Assembly: GCF_014860165.1 (NCBI RefSeq)
Contig: NZ_JACZKG010000039.1
Coordinates: forward strand, 1-54,309
Source of the DNA: Devosia sp.
GTDB lineage: Bacteria; Pseudomonadota; Alphaproteobacteria; Rhizobiales; Devosiaceae
Direction: 5' to 3'
DNA: 54,309 bases
The position numbers and the translations under genes are program-made. Positions 37,375 to 46,264 of the stretch are shown here, in pieces; positions within the stretch are counted from its first letter, which is position 1, and the number at the start of each line of letters is the position of its first letter. The notes beneath the pieces were generated by a model. That model was given only the letters and a program-made list of their open reading frames with translations. It searched no databases and had not been told where the DNA came from.

Positions 37375-37401
37375 GCGCGTCCGCCTTTGCAGCGGGCGCG
37401 C
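37375..37401. terminator. Bidirectional hairpin between murQ and the serine hydrolase gene
   Basis: 10-bp stem GCGCGTCCGC/GCGGGCGCGC (one G-T wobble) with a 7-base loop in the 56-bp gap between convergent stops. Serves either strand; no clear T run. Confidence 0.6.
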
Positions 37402-37404
37402 TGC

Positions 37405-38406
37405 TCAGCCCTGGTTGACGCGGTCGCCCACTGCGCGGCGCAGCGCGAAGATACCGCTATCGAAATGGCGGGTGGGATGCACGCGATTGGTCAGCAGCGT
37501 CCAGGCCCTGCCCCGGGCAAAGTCGATCCACAGGCCGGTGCCGGTAAAGCCGGTATGGCCGATTGTTTCGGGCGTGCAGTAGCCGCCGCCGGACCAACCC
37601 TCGTGAGGCCGCTCCCAGCCATGGGTGCGCCGGGCCGAAAGCGGCGCCCGCATCAGCGCTGCCGCCGCGGGGGAGACCGTGGTGCCATTGAGCGCGCCAT
37701 GGGCAAAATCGAGCACGGAGGCGATCTGGCCGAAGAGGCCGGCATGGCCGGCACCGGCAAGCGCCGCGCAGTTCTCGTCATGCACCTCGCCAACCAGCAT
37801 GCGGCCACGCCAGGGGTCGTCTTCGGTTGCGGCGGCCCCTTCTGGGTCTGCGGACCAGGCAAAGCCGGACCCGGGATCGATCTGGCGCATGGGGCGACCG
37901 GCCAGGCGCTCGATGGCGATGCCGAGGAGAATGAAATTGATATCGGAATAGACGGCCGGCCCGGCGCTCCAGTCGCGCTGCAGCACGAAGTGGCGCAGCA
38001 GGTTGGGGTCGGAGCCATAGGTATAGAGCGGAAAGATGCCTGGAAACGCCGTCTGGTGCCCGAGGCATTGCCGGAACGTGACCTTGCGTTGCCAACTCTC
38101 CAGATTCTGCTGGGCGAAGTCGGGGATGGCGCTGGTGATGGGCGCGTCGAGATCGATAGCCCCCTGCCCGGCCAGCGCCAGGATGCGAGGGGTAGTGAAC
38201 AGGACCTTGGTGAGCGAGGCGAGGTCGAACCAGGTCGTCTCCGTCATCTTGCGCTCAATCGGGATGCGTTGTGCCAGGCCCGTGGCACGGGTGATCCGCT
38301 GCCCCGAGGCATCGACAATGCCGAGCACCCCACCGGGGATACGCCCGGTAGCGACGGCATCGGCCAAGGGGACAAAGGCATGATCGAAGATGGCTTCCAG
38401 GCTCAT
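37405..38406 (-). CDS. Beta-lactamase-related serine hydrolase (class C / AmiE-like family)
   Basis: 333-residue penicillin-binding-protein-fold hydrolase with all three motifs: Ser64-Leu-Thr-Lys67, Tyr153-Ser-Asp155 and a late HTGFTG. No signal peptide, so probably cytoplasmic. The B. subtilis muropeptide-recycling operon contains a member of this fold (AmiE/YbbE, a MurNAc-L-alanine amidase), so an amidase that frees MurNAc from its peptide is an attractive reading beside murQ, but esterases share the fold. The ORF extends to 38571; the ATG at 38406 behind GGAG is better. Confidence 0.88.
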   Translation of the reverse strand: MSLEAIFDHAFVPLADAVATGRIPGGVLGIVDASGQRITRATGLAQRIPIERKMTETTWFDLASLTKVLFTTPRILALAGQGAIDLDAPITSAIPDFAQQNLESWQRKVTFRQCLGHQTAFPGIFPLYTYGSDPNLLRHFVLQRDWSAGPAVYSDINFILLGIAIERLAGRPMRQIDPGSGFAWSADPEGAAATEDDPWRGRMLVGEVHDENCAALAGAGHAGLFGQIASVLDFAHGALNGTTVSPAAAALMRAPLSARRTHGWERPHEGWSGGGYCTPETIGHTGFTGTGLWIDFARGRAWTLLTNRVHPTRHFDSGIFALRRAVGDRVNQG

Positions 38407-38654
38407 GGTTACTCCGGGCGAACAGGGTGATCGGGGCCGCCCCGACCCCGGCTTCGCTGGGGCGCCAGGCCCAAAAAACCCTTCGAGGCAGGAGCTTAGG
38501 CTGTTCGCCGTGATTGTCGAGAGTCGTTCATGCCGGTCTTGTTCTCCGAACGGCCCCCGTGCCGAGGCCAATCATGCTTCTTTGGATTCCCGCCTCGCCG
38601 CCATCTGTTTCTGACGCGTTGACAGCGCCGTTTTGGCGGCGCAATTTCGTCGCA

Positions 38655-39221
38655 GTCACACGCAGTGGCCGGACGCTGGCCGATCGGATCGTGCACATGC
38701 GGGCCGGCAATATCGAGCAGGTGGGTACGCCGCAGGAAATCTACGAGAACCCCCATACCCTGTTTGTGGCCGGCTTCATCGGCACGCCCAACATGAACTT
38801 CCTCAAGGGGACAGTTCGGGTATCGGGTCAATCGGCTGTTGTCCTGGTTGGCAGCGCAGAGGTGCCGCTCGATGCAGGTCGCTTCACCGTGACCGACAAG
38901 CAGGAAGTTGTCCTGGGAGTGCGGCCCGGTGACGTGACGCTTGTCCGAGGTGAAAAGGATGGCCGCGATCAGTTCGGCGCAGCGGCGGGCCTTGTGGAAT
39001 ATCATGGGCACGACACGCTGGTGTCGATGAACTTCCAGGGTCAGCCGATAACGGCTTTGGTGCCCTCCAAGCAGCGCGTCGCGGAAGGCGACATGATCCG
39101 CTTCCAGCTTTCCAGCGATCACCTTCACCTGTTCGACGTTGCGTCAGAGCTGTCCCTGCGGGTGGATAGCGCGCCGGCCCAAGCAGTGACCGAGGCCATC
39201 GTCCACAAGATCTATCCCTGA
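38655..39221 (+). pseudogene. Truncated sugar ABC ATPase (C-terminal fragment)
   Basis: The reading frame resembles the last half of a UgpC-type ATPase: [57 protein letters not shown] and HLHLFD. Walker A, signature and Walker B are all absent. Homology begins at about 38655, where an eroded trace of the H-loop (VTR...TLADRI) can be seen, and the sequence upstream is unrelated. No permease or binding protein of this system remains nearby. A deletion remnant, not a functional ATPase. Confidence 0.8.
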
Positions 39222-39239
39222 TCGGCAGGCCGTGCGGCG

Positions 39240-39822
39240 CTAGTGCCGCACGGCCAGTTCGGTCTGGCGCGCGCCTTCGAGCCGGCGACGCTCCTCTGAG
39301 CGGTTCTTGTAATCGCGCGGCGTCATGCCATAGCGTTCTTTGAAGCGCCGGTTACGAGCCGTTGCAGGCCCGTCAGGTCGCCGATCCGCCCGAGCAGAGC
39401 CGCGCCGTTGCGTGCCGTGGCGCCGGTGAACGCAACGCCGCGCTGGATGCGCTGCATGAAACCATCGAGCTCGGCGAGCTCGGGAATCTGATCACGAAAG
39501 CGCATGATCCGGTCGGCATCGAACTGCAGGATAGTGTCACGCCCTCGATCCGCTGGCCGGGATTGAGCGTGGTGACCCAGTCATGTGGCAGGCCGCCGCC
39601 CACGATGGTCAGGTGGCCCGGTCCGAATTCACCAATATAGTCCCCGACGAAGGCAATGCCGCTGGCATTGTTGATGAGATGGATCTCGACTTCCGGATGG
39701 TAGTTCCAGACATTGCGCTCCCACGGGTAATCGTCCCGCCGCCAGAGGAAACTCTCATCTTCGCGGGTTACGATGCGCTCGAAACGTGGCACATCCGATG
39801 GCTTGGGCGCTGCTGTGGACAT
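39240..39822 (-). pseudogene. Degraded AraC family regulator
   Basis: The cupin half starts at the ATG at 39822 (MSTAAPKPSDVPRF, FLWRRDDYPWERNVWNYHPEVEIHLI, GEFGPGHLTIVGGGLPHDW) and shifts frame near 39538, after NPGQRIEG, into ILQFDADRIMRFRDQIPELAELDGFMQ. Near 39355 the frame changes again, from GRIGDLTGLQRL directly to NRRFKERYGMTPRDYKNRS. This removes most of the linker and the first helix-turn-helix, leaving only the second. Two independent lesions make it a real pseudogene. It is convergent with the ABC ATPase remnant, which it probably once regulated. Confidence 0.85.
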
Positions 39823-40227
39823 CAACTTCCCTGATTGTAGCGACAAACTAACACGCCAACAGGCAAACTCAATTCTGGGAGACATCTCGAACGCTACCTT
39901 TGCAAGGATATTGGAATGTCAGCTTTTAGCGATCGACTGAAATTGGCAAATGACCGAACTGGGGCGCGAAGCGGAACGGCAGGGTAGGGGGCCGATTGCG
40001 GACTGTCCGCCTTTGGGGGCTGCATTACGGGAAGCAGCCATAGAGCACGCGGCCGGTCCAACGGCTTATTGGGGCCGGAAGCCGCCCATCCCGCCCACCT
40101 CTTCGCTTATCGGAGATGGGCCATGACAGCTAACGAGGCCAGTTTTTCTGGCCCAGCACTGCATCCTTGAGCTCGCTCCAGGCACGTGTCTTCAATGACC
40201 TTCCTACACCGTGAGCCGGGAGGCAGG
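39823..40227. other. Gene-poor interval
   Basis: About 405 bp with no convincing coding sequence. Contains the short palindrome GCGGAC-T-GTCCGC (39998-40010). Probably decayed sequence next to the two pseudogenes. Confidence 0.4.
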
Positions 40228-40326
40228 TCATTTCGCTGAGCGGAGGGCAATGACGAGCAGGGCAACTCCGGCGAGCGAGCCGAAAACCATGACGCCAATG
40301 CCCGAGAAGATCCAGAAAACGTCCAT
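40228..40326 (-). CDS. Small single-span membrane protein
   Basis: 32-residue ORF (starts MDVFWIFSGIGVMVFG, ends ALRSAK) with one membrane helix over most of its length and a basic C-terminus, an N-out/C-in pattern. AAGGAGCC precedes the ATG by 7 bases, which is the main reason to believe it. It lies 81 bp after the DUF4386 gene in the same orientation. Function unknown; comparable miniproteins often modulate membrane complexes. Confidence 0.5.
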   Translation of the reverse strand: MDVFWIFSGIGVMVFGSLAGVALLVIALRSAK

Positions 40327-40407
40327 CTCTTGGCTCCTTGTTTGTGGGGCGAGAACGCCCGGGGCAAGACCGGGTATCCGTCCGCTGCTGCGCGGCTAAG
40401 ACTGCAC

Positions 40408-41139
40408 CTAGGCGACGGCCGCGCGGGCGTGCACCGAAATGAACCTCCGGTGCACCCGCCCGCCCATGATCGTTAGCCACAGGCACGTGGCGATCTCCGC
40501 GAGCGCTGCAGGGATCACGGCCAGCGGCGAGACCATCGGCTCGAGCTCAGGGGCGAGGAAGACCACGAACAGGTCGGTCCAGTAGCCGGCGAGCGCCAGC
40601 ATCATCACGATACCGAGCAGCTTCGGCACGAAGCCTGAGCGGTAGAACAGCAGACCGATGGTGAAGCACCATGCGCCAAAGAAGATGCCGTTCGCGGTGT
40701 AGCCGTAGGCATGCAGGTTGAGCAGGAACTGGATGAGGTCCTGCACCTGCTCCGGCGGGAAGGACGGCAGCGCACCGTTGACGAGGAGCAGCACGCCGAA
40801 GTGATAGACGACGTTGGCGCCCATCCACGGCAGTCGCAACAGGTTTAGAAAGAGTGCGAGCAGCGCGAGGTTCTTGTCGACCTGCTTCAGGAGCACCCAG
40901 AAGGCGAGACCGAGGAAGGCGTCGAGCAGCAGCACGAAAAGATCGGCGATACCTGCCAGCGCGTAGGTGGTCTGGTCGGCCGTAATTGCCGACATCGTGG
41001 CCGCCGCGTCGCCCTGTACGACCATGCCGGTCCTCACGGAGAATTCGGCGAAGCCGGCGAGGATGGCCACGCCAAGATAGGCGAGACCGGCCGCACGGGC
41101 CCAGTTAAAGCGCGTCGTTTCATTGGCAGTGTTGGTCAT
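40408..41139 (-). CDS. DUF4386-like integral membrane protein
   Basis: 243 residues with about six hydrophobic segments (WARAAGLAYLGVAILAGFAE at the start, then LAGIADLFVLLLDAFLGLAFW, LALLALFLNLLRLPWM, GVLLLVNGAL, FFGAWCFTIGLLFY and LLGIVMMLALAGYWTDLFVVF). The order of segments resembles DUF4386 proteins. No function is known for the family. It follows the frameshifted MDR gene across a 111-bp gap with a hairpin. Confidence 0.75.
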   Translation of the reverse strand: MTNTANETTRFNWARAAGLAYLGVAILAGFAEFSVRTGMVVQGDAAATMSAITADQTTYALAGIADLFVLLLDAFLGLAFWVLLKQVDKNLALLALFLNLLRLPWMGANVVYHFGVLLLVNGALPSFPPEQVQDLIQFLLNLHAYGYTANGIFFGAWCFTIGLLFYRSGFVPKLLGIVMMLALAGYWTDLFVVFLAPELEPMVSPLAVIPAALAEIATCLWLTIMGGRVHRRFISVHARAAVA

Positions 41140-41211
41140 GGAACTCTCCGATTTGGCAAGGCGGTGACGGTCGCCGGCCGCAACCAGCGGCCGGTGGGAT
41201 GCCGGTGGGCA

Positions 41212-41227
41212 AAGGCGCGAGCGCCTT
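41212..41227 (-). terminator. Hairpin after the frameshifted MDR gene
   Basis: AAGGCGC/GCGCCTT stem with a very small loop, 24 bp beyond the MDR stop leftwards, followed by TTT on the sense strand. Possible terminator. Confidence 0.45.
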
Positions 41228-41250
41228 CGCGTGAGATTGGAACGGAGGCG

Positions 41251-42247
41251 CTAGGCGGCAGCGCGTACCGGGAGGGGCATGGCGACGTTGACCACGACCG
41301 CGCCCACCTTGTGCCGCTCGGAAACCCGCCGATACGCGTCGGCAATGCCAGTCAGCGGCTCGATGCTGTCGATCACCGAGCGGACGACGCCGCTCTCGAC
41401 GAGGTCAGCGAGGACGGCCAGGTCCGCGGCGCTGTCGCCGTTGACGCCGATTACGATCCTGCGGCCCTGCCGGTCGGTACGCATCGAGCGAAGGATGTCC
41501 GGAACACCAAACTCAAGCGGCACGAAAAGTCCACCAGGTGACAGGACGCGCGCGGCCTCGCGGAAGCTCGATACCCCCGCGGTATCAAAGATGACGTCGT
41601 AGGTTTCTTTGCCGCGTGTGAAGTCGACTCGCTTGTAATCGATGATGTGGTCAGCCCCCAGCGACCTGACCAACTCCACATTGTCGGTGCTAGTGAGCGC
41701 GGTAACCTCCGCACCGAGGTGCTTGGCAATTTGTACGCCGAACACGCCAACCCCGCCCGATGCGCCTGTGACCAGCACCTTTTTGGCCGGACTGAACCTT
41801 GGCGAAATCGCGCAGGAAGACCAGGGCCGAGAGGCCACCGAAGGGCAGCGCCGCAGCTTCGCCATAGCCAAGGGTCTCCGGTTTCTTGACGATGGTTTTG
41901 TCCTCGGCAATGGCGATGTACTCGGCGTGTGCGCCGGCCCCAACAACGCCGAAGACCTCGTCGCCCATCTTGAAGCGTGTGACCGAAGCGCCGACCGCCA
42001 CGACACGGCCCGAAAAGCTACCGCCCTGGATCGGATTGCGTGGGCGGAAAAGGCCGAAGATCATCCGCGCCGGAATCTGTAGCACGCCGCCGGCATTCAT
42101 TTCGACCATGCGCCAAGCGCCGGTCGAGACCGACGTGGCGTAAACTTTGACGAGGACCTCTTCGTCATTGATTTCAGGGCGCGCTACCTCGGCGATGTGC
42201 ACCACCTTCTCTGCCGGTCCGTAGTCCTTGTTCACTGCAGCTTTCAT
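41251..42247 (-). pseudogene. Zinc-independent MDR alcohol dehydrogenase/quinone oxidoreductase, frameshifted
   Basis: Medium-chain dehydrogenase/reductase family. The N-terminal GroES-like half (MKAAVNKDYGPAEKV, GGSFSGRVVAVG, GDEVFGVVGAGAHAEY) runs from the ATG at 42247. It loses frame at an A5 run on the coding strand (T5 at 41780-41784) right after FAKVQSGQK. The other half continues in the next frame with KVLVTGASGGVGVFGVQIAKHLG to the stop at 41251. Removing one base restores a normal-length protein of about 331 residues. It may be a true pseudogene, a phase-variable tract or a homopolymer sequencing error. Divergent from the LysR gene, its likely regulator. Confidence 0.8.
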
Positions 42248-42353
42248 TGTAATTCCCTCGATCCACGTCGTTGCTGTTTGGATGAGGGAGTTCTAGGCGT
42301 CTCTGTTCCCATTAGAAATTGACTGAATTCTTTCTTTTGGTATGCGTATCCGT

Positions 42354-43286
42354 ATGGATTGGCGGTCAGTAAAGTTCGACTGGAACAGGGCGCGCGCATT
42401 CCTCGTCACGGCCGAGGAAGGCTCGCTCTCTGCCGCGGCGCGGGCGCTCGGCATGACCCAGCCGACGCTCGGCCGCCAGGTCGACGCATTGGAGGAAGAG
42501 CTCGGGGTGGTGCTCTTCGAACGGGCCGGACGGGGGCTGGTCCTGACGCCATCGGGGCTGGAACTGCTCGATCAGGTCCGCAGGATGGGCGAAGCAGCGA
42601 CCGGCGTGTCGCTGACCGCTTCGGGGCAGACGCAGTCGGTTGAGGGAAGCATTCGCATCACCGCCAGCGAGATCGAGGCGCTGACCCTGCTGCCGCCGAT
42701 TATCGCCAAGCTTCGTCGTGAAGCTCCCGGCATCAACATCGAGGTCCTCGGTTCCAATGTCGCGGCCGACCTGCGGCGGCGCGAGGCTGACATCGCCATC
42801 CGCAGCTTCCGTCCGACCGAGCCCGAACTGATTGCGAAGAAGATTCGCGAAAGTACCGCCCGGCTCTTCGCCTCTAGTGACTACTTAGACAGGCTGGGCC
42901 GTCCGGTAACGCTGGAGAAGGTCAACGGCGCCGACTTCATCGGCTACGAACCGCCGGATACATTTGTTCACAGCCTCAATGAGATGGTCGGCCTGTCCGT
43001 GAGCCGGACCAACCTGAAGGTGATCAGCCCGAGTACGGCGATGCACTGGGAGCTGGTGAAGCTCGGGGTCGGCCTGTCCGTCATTCCTGATCGGCTGGGA
43101 GACGCGGAACGTGGGGTCGAACGGGTGCTGGACGGGGTTGCCAAGCCGCTCGTCTTTCCGACCTGGCTGACGACGCACCGCGAACTCAACACCTCGCGGC
43201 GCGTGCGTTTCGTGTTTGACTTTCTTGCCGACGAGTTGGCAGTTCCGGCGGCGACTTCTACCCCCGCGAAGAAGCCTCGCCGCTGA
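42354..43286 (+). CDS. LysR family transcriptional regulator
   Basis: 310-residue LysR-type regulator with the winged helix-turn-helix (FLVTAEEGSLSAAARALGMTQPTLGRQVDALEEELG, about 16-50) and a co-inducer-binding domain from about 90 (SIRITASEIEALTLLPPI). The basic tail ends PAKKPRR. The ATG at 42354 or an in-frame one at 42342 are both possible; neither has a good ribosome site. Divergent from the frameshifted MDR gene, the classic LysR-target arrangement. Its 3' end overlaps the convergent MDR gene by 29 bp. Confidence 0.9.
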   Translation: MDWRSVKFDWNRARAFLVTAEEGSLSAAARALGMTQPTLGRQVDALEEELGVVLFERAGRGLVLTPSGLELLDQVRRMGEAATGVSLTASGQTQSVEGSIRITASEIEALTLLPPIIAKLRREAPGINIEVLGSNVAADLRRREADIAIRSFRPTEPELIAKKIRESTARLFASSDYLDRLGRPVTLEKVNGADFIGYEPPDTFVHSLNEMVGLSVSRTNLKVISPSTAMHWELVKLGVGLSVIPDRLGDAERGVERVLDGVAKPLVFPTWLTTHRELNTSRRVRFVFDFLADELAVPAATSTPAKKPRR

Positions 43287-44250
43287 CGTCGAGCACCACG
43301 ATGCCGGTCTTGGCGCCGCTTTCGACATAGCGATGCGCATCGATCGCGTCTTCGAGTGGAAAAGCCTTGTCGACAACAACCTTGAGCCTGCGGTCTGCTA
43401 TCTGTTGTTTGAGGGAGTCGAGGTCCTCGACCGGTTCGCCTGCGAGCTGAAACAGCACTTTCACGCGTCCGCGACGGTTCTCGACCAGCCCCCTCAGCAT
43501 CTGGCGCGTGTGCGGATTGCCCAAGAAGTAGCGTCCTCCATCATTGAGTGCGGTGACACTTGGTCCAAATGGGCTGAGCCCGACAACGTCTATGATCGCG
43601 TCATAGCATTCGCCGGTGCGCCAGAAGTCGGTCGACTCGTAGTCAATGACCTTGTCGGCGCCGAGGTCGCTGAGCATCTGATGCTTGCTCACCCTGTCGA
43701 CCGCGGTCACCTCAGCGCCCGCCCCCTTGGAGAGTTGCGTTGCGAACATGCCGATCGAGCCGCCAGCGCCGTTGATCAAGACCTTCTCGCCCGGCTGCGG
43801 ATCGCACTTGCGGACGAAGTGCAGGCCGTTGAGACCGCCGGTCGGAATTCCCGCTGCTTCGGCATAGCTCAGCGTCGGCGGAATGGTGGTCAGGCTGCCA
43901 GCCTCCGGTATGGTCGCATACTCGGCATAAGCCCCCATACCGAACCCTGTTGGACCGAAAACCCGGTCCCCCACCTTGAAGCGCGTGACGCCTTCGCCAA
44001 GCGCCTCGACAACACCTGCCACCTCCATGCCGAGCACCGGCTGCCGCGGCCGGGTGATGCCGATCGCCAGACGTGCCGGTACCCAGACCCAGCTGACCAT
44101 CTTGAAGGCGCGGACCTCGCAGTCGCCCAGCGTTATGCCCGCAGCGTGGACCCGAACTAGCACCTGGCCCGGCTTTGGTTCTGGCTTGGGCACGTCCCGA
44201 AGCTCAAGGACATCGGGCGGGCCGTAGCGCGTGCAGTAAACAGCTCTCAT
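43258..44250 (-). CDS. MDR superfamily NAD(P)-dependent alcohol dehydrogenase / quinone oxidoreductase
   Basis: 330-residue zinc-independent MDR: MRAVYCTRYGPPDVLELRDV at the start, VLGMEVAGVVEALGEGVTRFKVGDRVFG, and the nucleotide-binding ING-AGGSIGMFATQLSKG near 150. It lacks the zinc-ligand cysteines. Related to, but distinct from, the broken copy at 41251-42247. The ORF extends to 44487, but the ATG at 44250 follows GGGGAG. Substrate unknown; enone or quinone reduction is common in the group. Confidence 0.9.
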   Translation of the reverse strand: MRAVYCTRYGPPDVLELRDVPKPEPKPGQVLVRVHAAGITLGDCEVRAFKMVSWVWVPARLAIGITRPRQPVLGMEVAGVVEALGEGVTRFKVGDRVFGPTGFGMGAYAEYATIPEAGSLTTIPPTLSYAEAAGIPTGGLNGLHFVRKCDPQPGEKVLINGAGGSIGMFATQLSKGAGAEVTAVDRVSKHQMLSDLGADKVIDYESTDFWRTGECYDAIIDVVGLSPFGPSVTALNDGGRYFLGNPHTRQMLRGLVENRRGRVKVLFQLAGEPVEDLDSLKQQIADRRLKVVVDKAFPLEDAIDAHRYVESGAKTGIVVLDVSGEASSRG

Positions 44251-44572
44251 CACTCCCCACCATAGCGAAGGCGATCTCGATGACAACCACGACGGGGCCG
44301 GCCCATCTTGGCGCAAGACAGCGGAAAGCCGTAAATGTGTAGGGTTCCCAGCCGTTTTGATGCGGGAGAGAGGCCAACCAAACCGACCGCTTTCGGGAAA
44401 TCGAAATGTCCATTCAAACGGCTGGAATGGGGCGCGTTCCTGTCCGGCAGCTATCGACCCCTTTTCGGTCATTCGCCGACGAAACATGACGTTCCATAAG
44501 CGGCCATTGGATTGTAGGTGGCCATGAGCTGGTCCTCGATCAGCCCACTCAGTCGATATTCCCTACATTGAA
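44251..44572. other. Gene-poor interval
   Basis: About 320 bp with no convincing gene; an open frame crosses part of it but lacks homology-like features. It must contain the promoter of the MDR gene and the end of the DadA operon. No terminator hairpin was seen. Confidence 0.4.
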
Positions 44573-45796
44573 CTACCTGATGCCGTCAGCGATCAATTCG
44601 GTAACCTTGGCAGCGGACCCCAGCGCCAGCGTCCACCCCAAGGCTCCGTGTGCAAGATTGAGGTATAAGCCTGTGCGGCTGTCCCGTCGGATGATCGGCC
44701 GGGACGACGGAGTCATGGGCCGGGCGCCTGTCCAGGGCTCAAGCGGTGCATCGGGGCCCACGTCGTAGCAGCCGCCGAACGCCTCGTAGGCTGATTGGCG
44801 CAGGGACTCCAGCCGCTCGGCCTCAAAAGTCCAGTTCCGACTGCCGATATCAGCAATGCCCGCAATCCGGATGTGATTGCCGATACGCGCGAACACGGTC
44901 TTGCGTTTGACGTCAGTGATCGACACCTGCATGGCATCGCCCAGTGCAGGTACCGTCATGGAGTATCCCTGCACAGGCCAACTGGTGCCGGGGGCAACGA
45001 GGCCCTTTGCCAGCCCCGCGGTCTGGCCAGTGCAGAGCACTGCCGCATCAGCAACCAGCGTCTCGCCTGTAGACAGTCTCATCCGAACATCACGCCCGGG
45101 CTTTGCCTCGATCCGCTCTACGCTTTGGCCCAGTAGAAGGTTGAGCTCGTATTGCCTTTGCATCACCGAAATCAGGTGCTCACAGAAGAGATGCGGTTGG
45201 CCGACAGCGTCTTGTGGGCTGTAGACCACCCCGGCGATTGGGTCGCGATAGGCGGTTAGGGCCGGTTCGATGGCCGTGGCCTCGTCCCGGTTCAGCCGCT
45301 CCAGCGGGTATCCCAGGCCGGCTTTGAGTTCGCAGCCCGGTCGAGAACCAGCGAAGGCCTCGGGCGTTGCATAGAGGATCATCTTTCCGGCGACGGCGTA
45401 GTCGAACTGCAGCTGGTGGCGTCCCAGAAGCTCGGTGAGGGTCGACTGAGATGCGGCGGCCAAGCCGAGCAAGTAGCGCGTATTGTCGAGAAAGCGGCCC
45501 TGGCCGGCATTGAGCAGGAAGCGCAGACCCCAAAGCAGAAATTCCGGGTCGGCCTGCAAACGGACGCGATACGCCGGGTCGCGGCCAAGCAGGATGTCCG
45601 GGAAGTGCGACAGCAGGGAGGGCGACGCGAGCGCATCACTATAGGCATAGCTCAGCTGGGCGCCATTGCGCGCGCTCGTGCCCTGAGCTGGGCCGGTGTT
45701 CCGGTCAACGAGTATTACCTGATGGCCGGCACGCGCCAACTCGTAGGCCGTGCACACTCCGACGACCCCGGCACCAACAACCGCAAGGCTCGCCAT
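44573..45796 (-). CDS. D-amino acid dehydrogenase-like FAD oxidoreductase (DadA family)
   Basis: 407-residue DAO-fold flavoprotein: dinucleotide motif VVGAGVVGVCTAYELA (5-20) with the acidic end VDR, the DadA-like TSARNGAQLSYAYSDALASPSLL, and a C-terminal RPMTPSSRPIIRRD...GLYLNLAHGALGWTLALGSA FAD clamp. DadA enzymes oxidise D-amino acids to imino acids and pass electrons to the quinone pool. RidA, encoded one base upstream, would hydrolyse that imine. Last gene of a seven-gene leftward operon with an amino-acid importer. Substrate could be a D-amino acid, an opine or a gamma-glutamyl-derived amine. Confidence 0.88.
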   Translation of the reverse strand: MASLAVVGAGVVGVCTAYELARAGHQVILVDRNTGPAQGTSARNGAQLSYAYSDALASPSLLSHFPDILLGRDPAYRVRLQADPEFLLWGLRFLLNAGQGRFLDNTRYLLGLAAASQSTLTELLGRHQLQFDYAVAGKMILYATPEAFAGSRPGCELKAGLGYPLERLNRDEATAIEPALTAYRDPIAGVVYSPQDAVGQPHLFCEHLISVMQRQYELNLLLGQSVERIEAKPGRDVRMRLSTGETLVADAAVLCTGQTAGLAKGLVAPGTSWPVQGYSMTVPALGDAMQVSITDVKRKTVFARIGNHIRIAGIADIGSRNWTFEAERLESLRQSAYEAFGGCYDVGPDAPLEPWTGARPMTPSSRPIIRRDSRTGLYLNLAHGALGWTLALGSAAKVTELIADGIR

Positions 45797-45797
45797 G

Positions 45798-46264
45798 TCA
45801 GTGCTCGTCCTTCAGCATTGCGGTCAGCTCGATCTCCACAGGCACGCCGCGCGGCAGGGAAGCGACGCCCACTGCCAGGCGCGCATGATGCCAGCGATCG
45901 GGAAGAGCTCGCGCAGCAATTCGGATGCGCCATCAACCACCTTGCCGTGCTGCGAGAACTCCGCCACGGCAGCCACATAGCCGGCGAGCAGAACGAAGCC
46001 GGCGACGTTGTCGAGCGAACCTGCGACGATCGCAAGTTGTGCCAGGCAATTGAGCAGAGCGAGCCGCGCGCAGGTGCAACCCAGCTCAAGCGAAACATCT
46101 GCGCCGAGGCGGCCTGTGGCGACCACCCGACCGCGCACCAACGGAACCTGGCCAGACACGGTGACTGTCCTGCCCCAGCAGATTGCCCCAACAAAGGCGC
46201 CCGGCGGGGCGGAGGCTTCGGGTAGGCTGAGACCAAGTTGCTCCAGGCGATCAAGCACCGACAT
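45798..46264 (-). pseudogene. RidA family protein, frameshifted near the C-terminus
   Basis: Starts at the ATG at 46264 (MSVLDRLEQLGLSLPEASAPPGAFVGAICWGR) and follows the RidA pattern (TVSGQVPLVRGRV, LDNVAGFVLLAGYVAAV) to SELLRELFP. There the frame shifts: the expected ending DRWHHARLAVGVASLPRGVPVEIELTAMLKDEH is intact but in another frame, stopping at 45798. Adding one base near 45900-45902 (a GGG run) restores a protein of about 155 residues. As read, the conserved C-terminal strands are lost. It overlaps the amidotransferase gene by 14 bp and precedes dadA-like by 1 bp. Real mutation or base-calling error. Confidence 0.8.

Noticed and set aside
40107..40367. 86-residue leftward ORF overlapping the miniprotein region
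   Set aside because: Ser/Arg-rich frame without ribosome site; the 32-residue ORF in another frame has the ribosome site and a coherent membrane helix.
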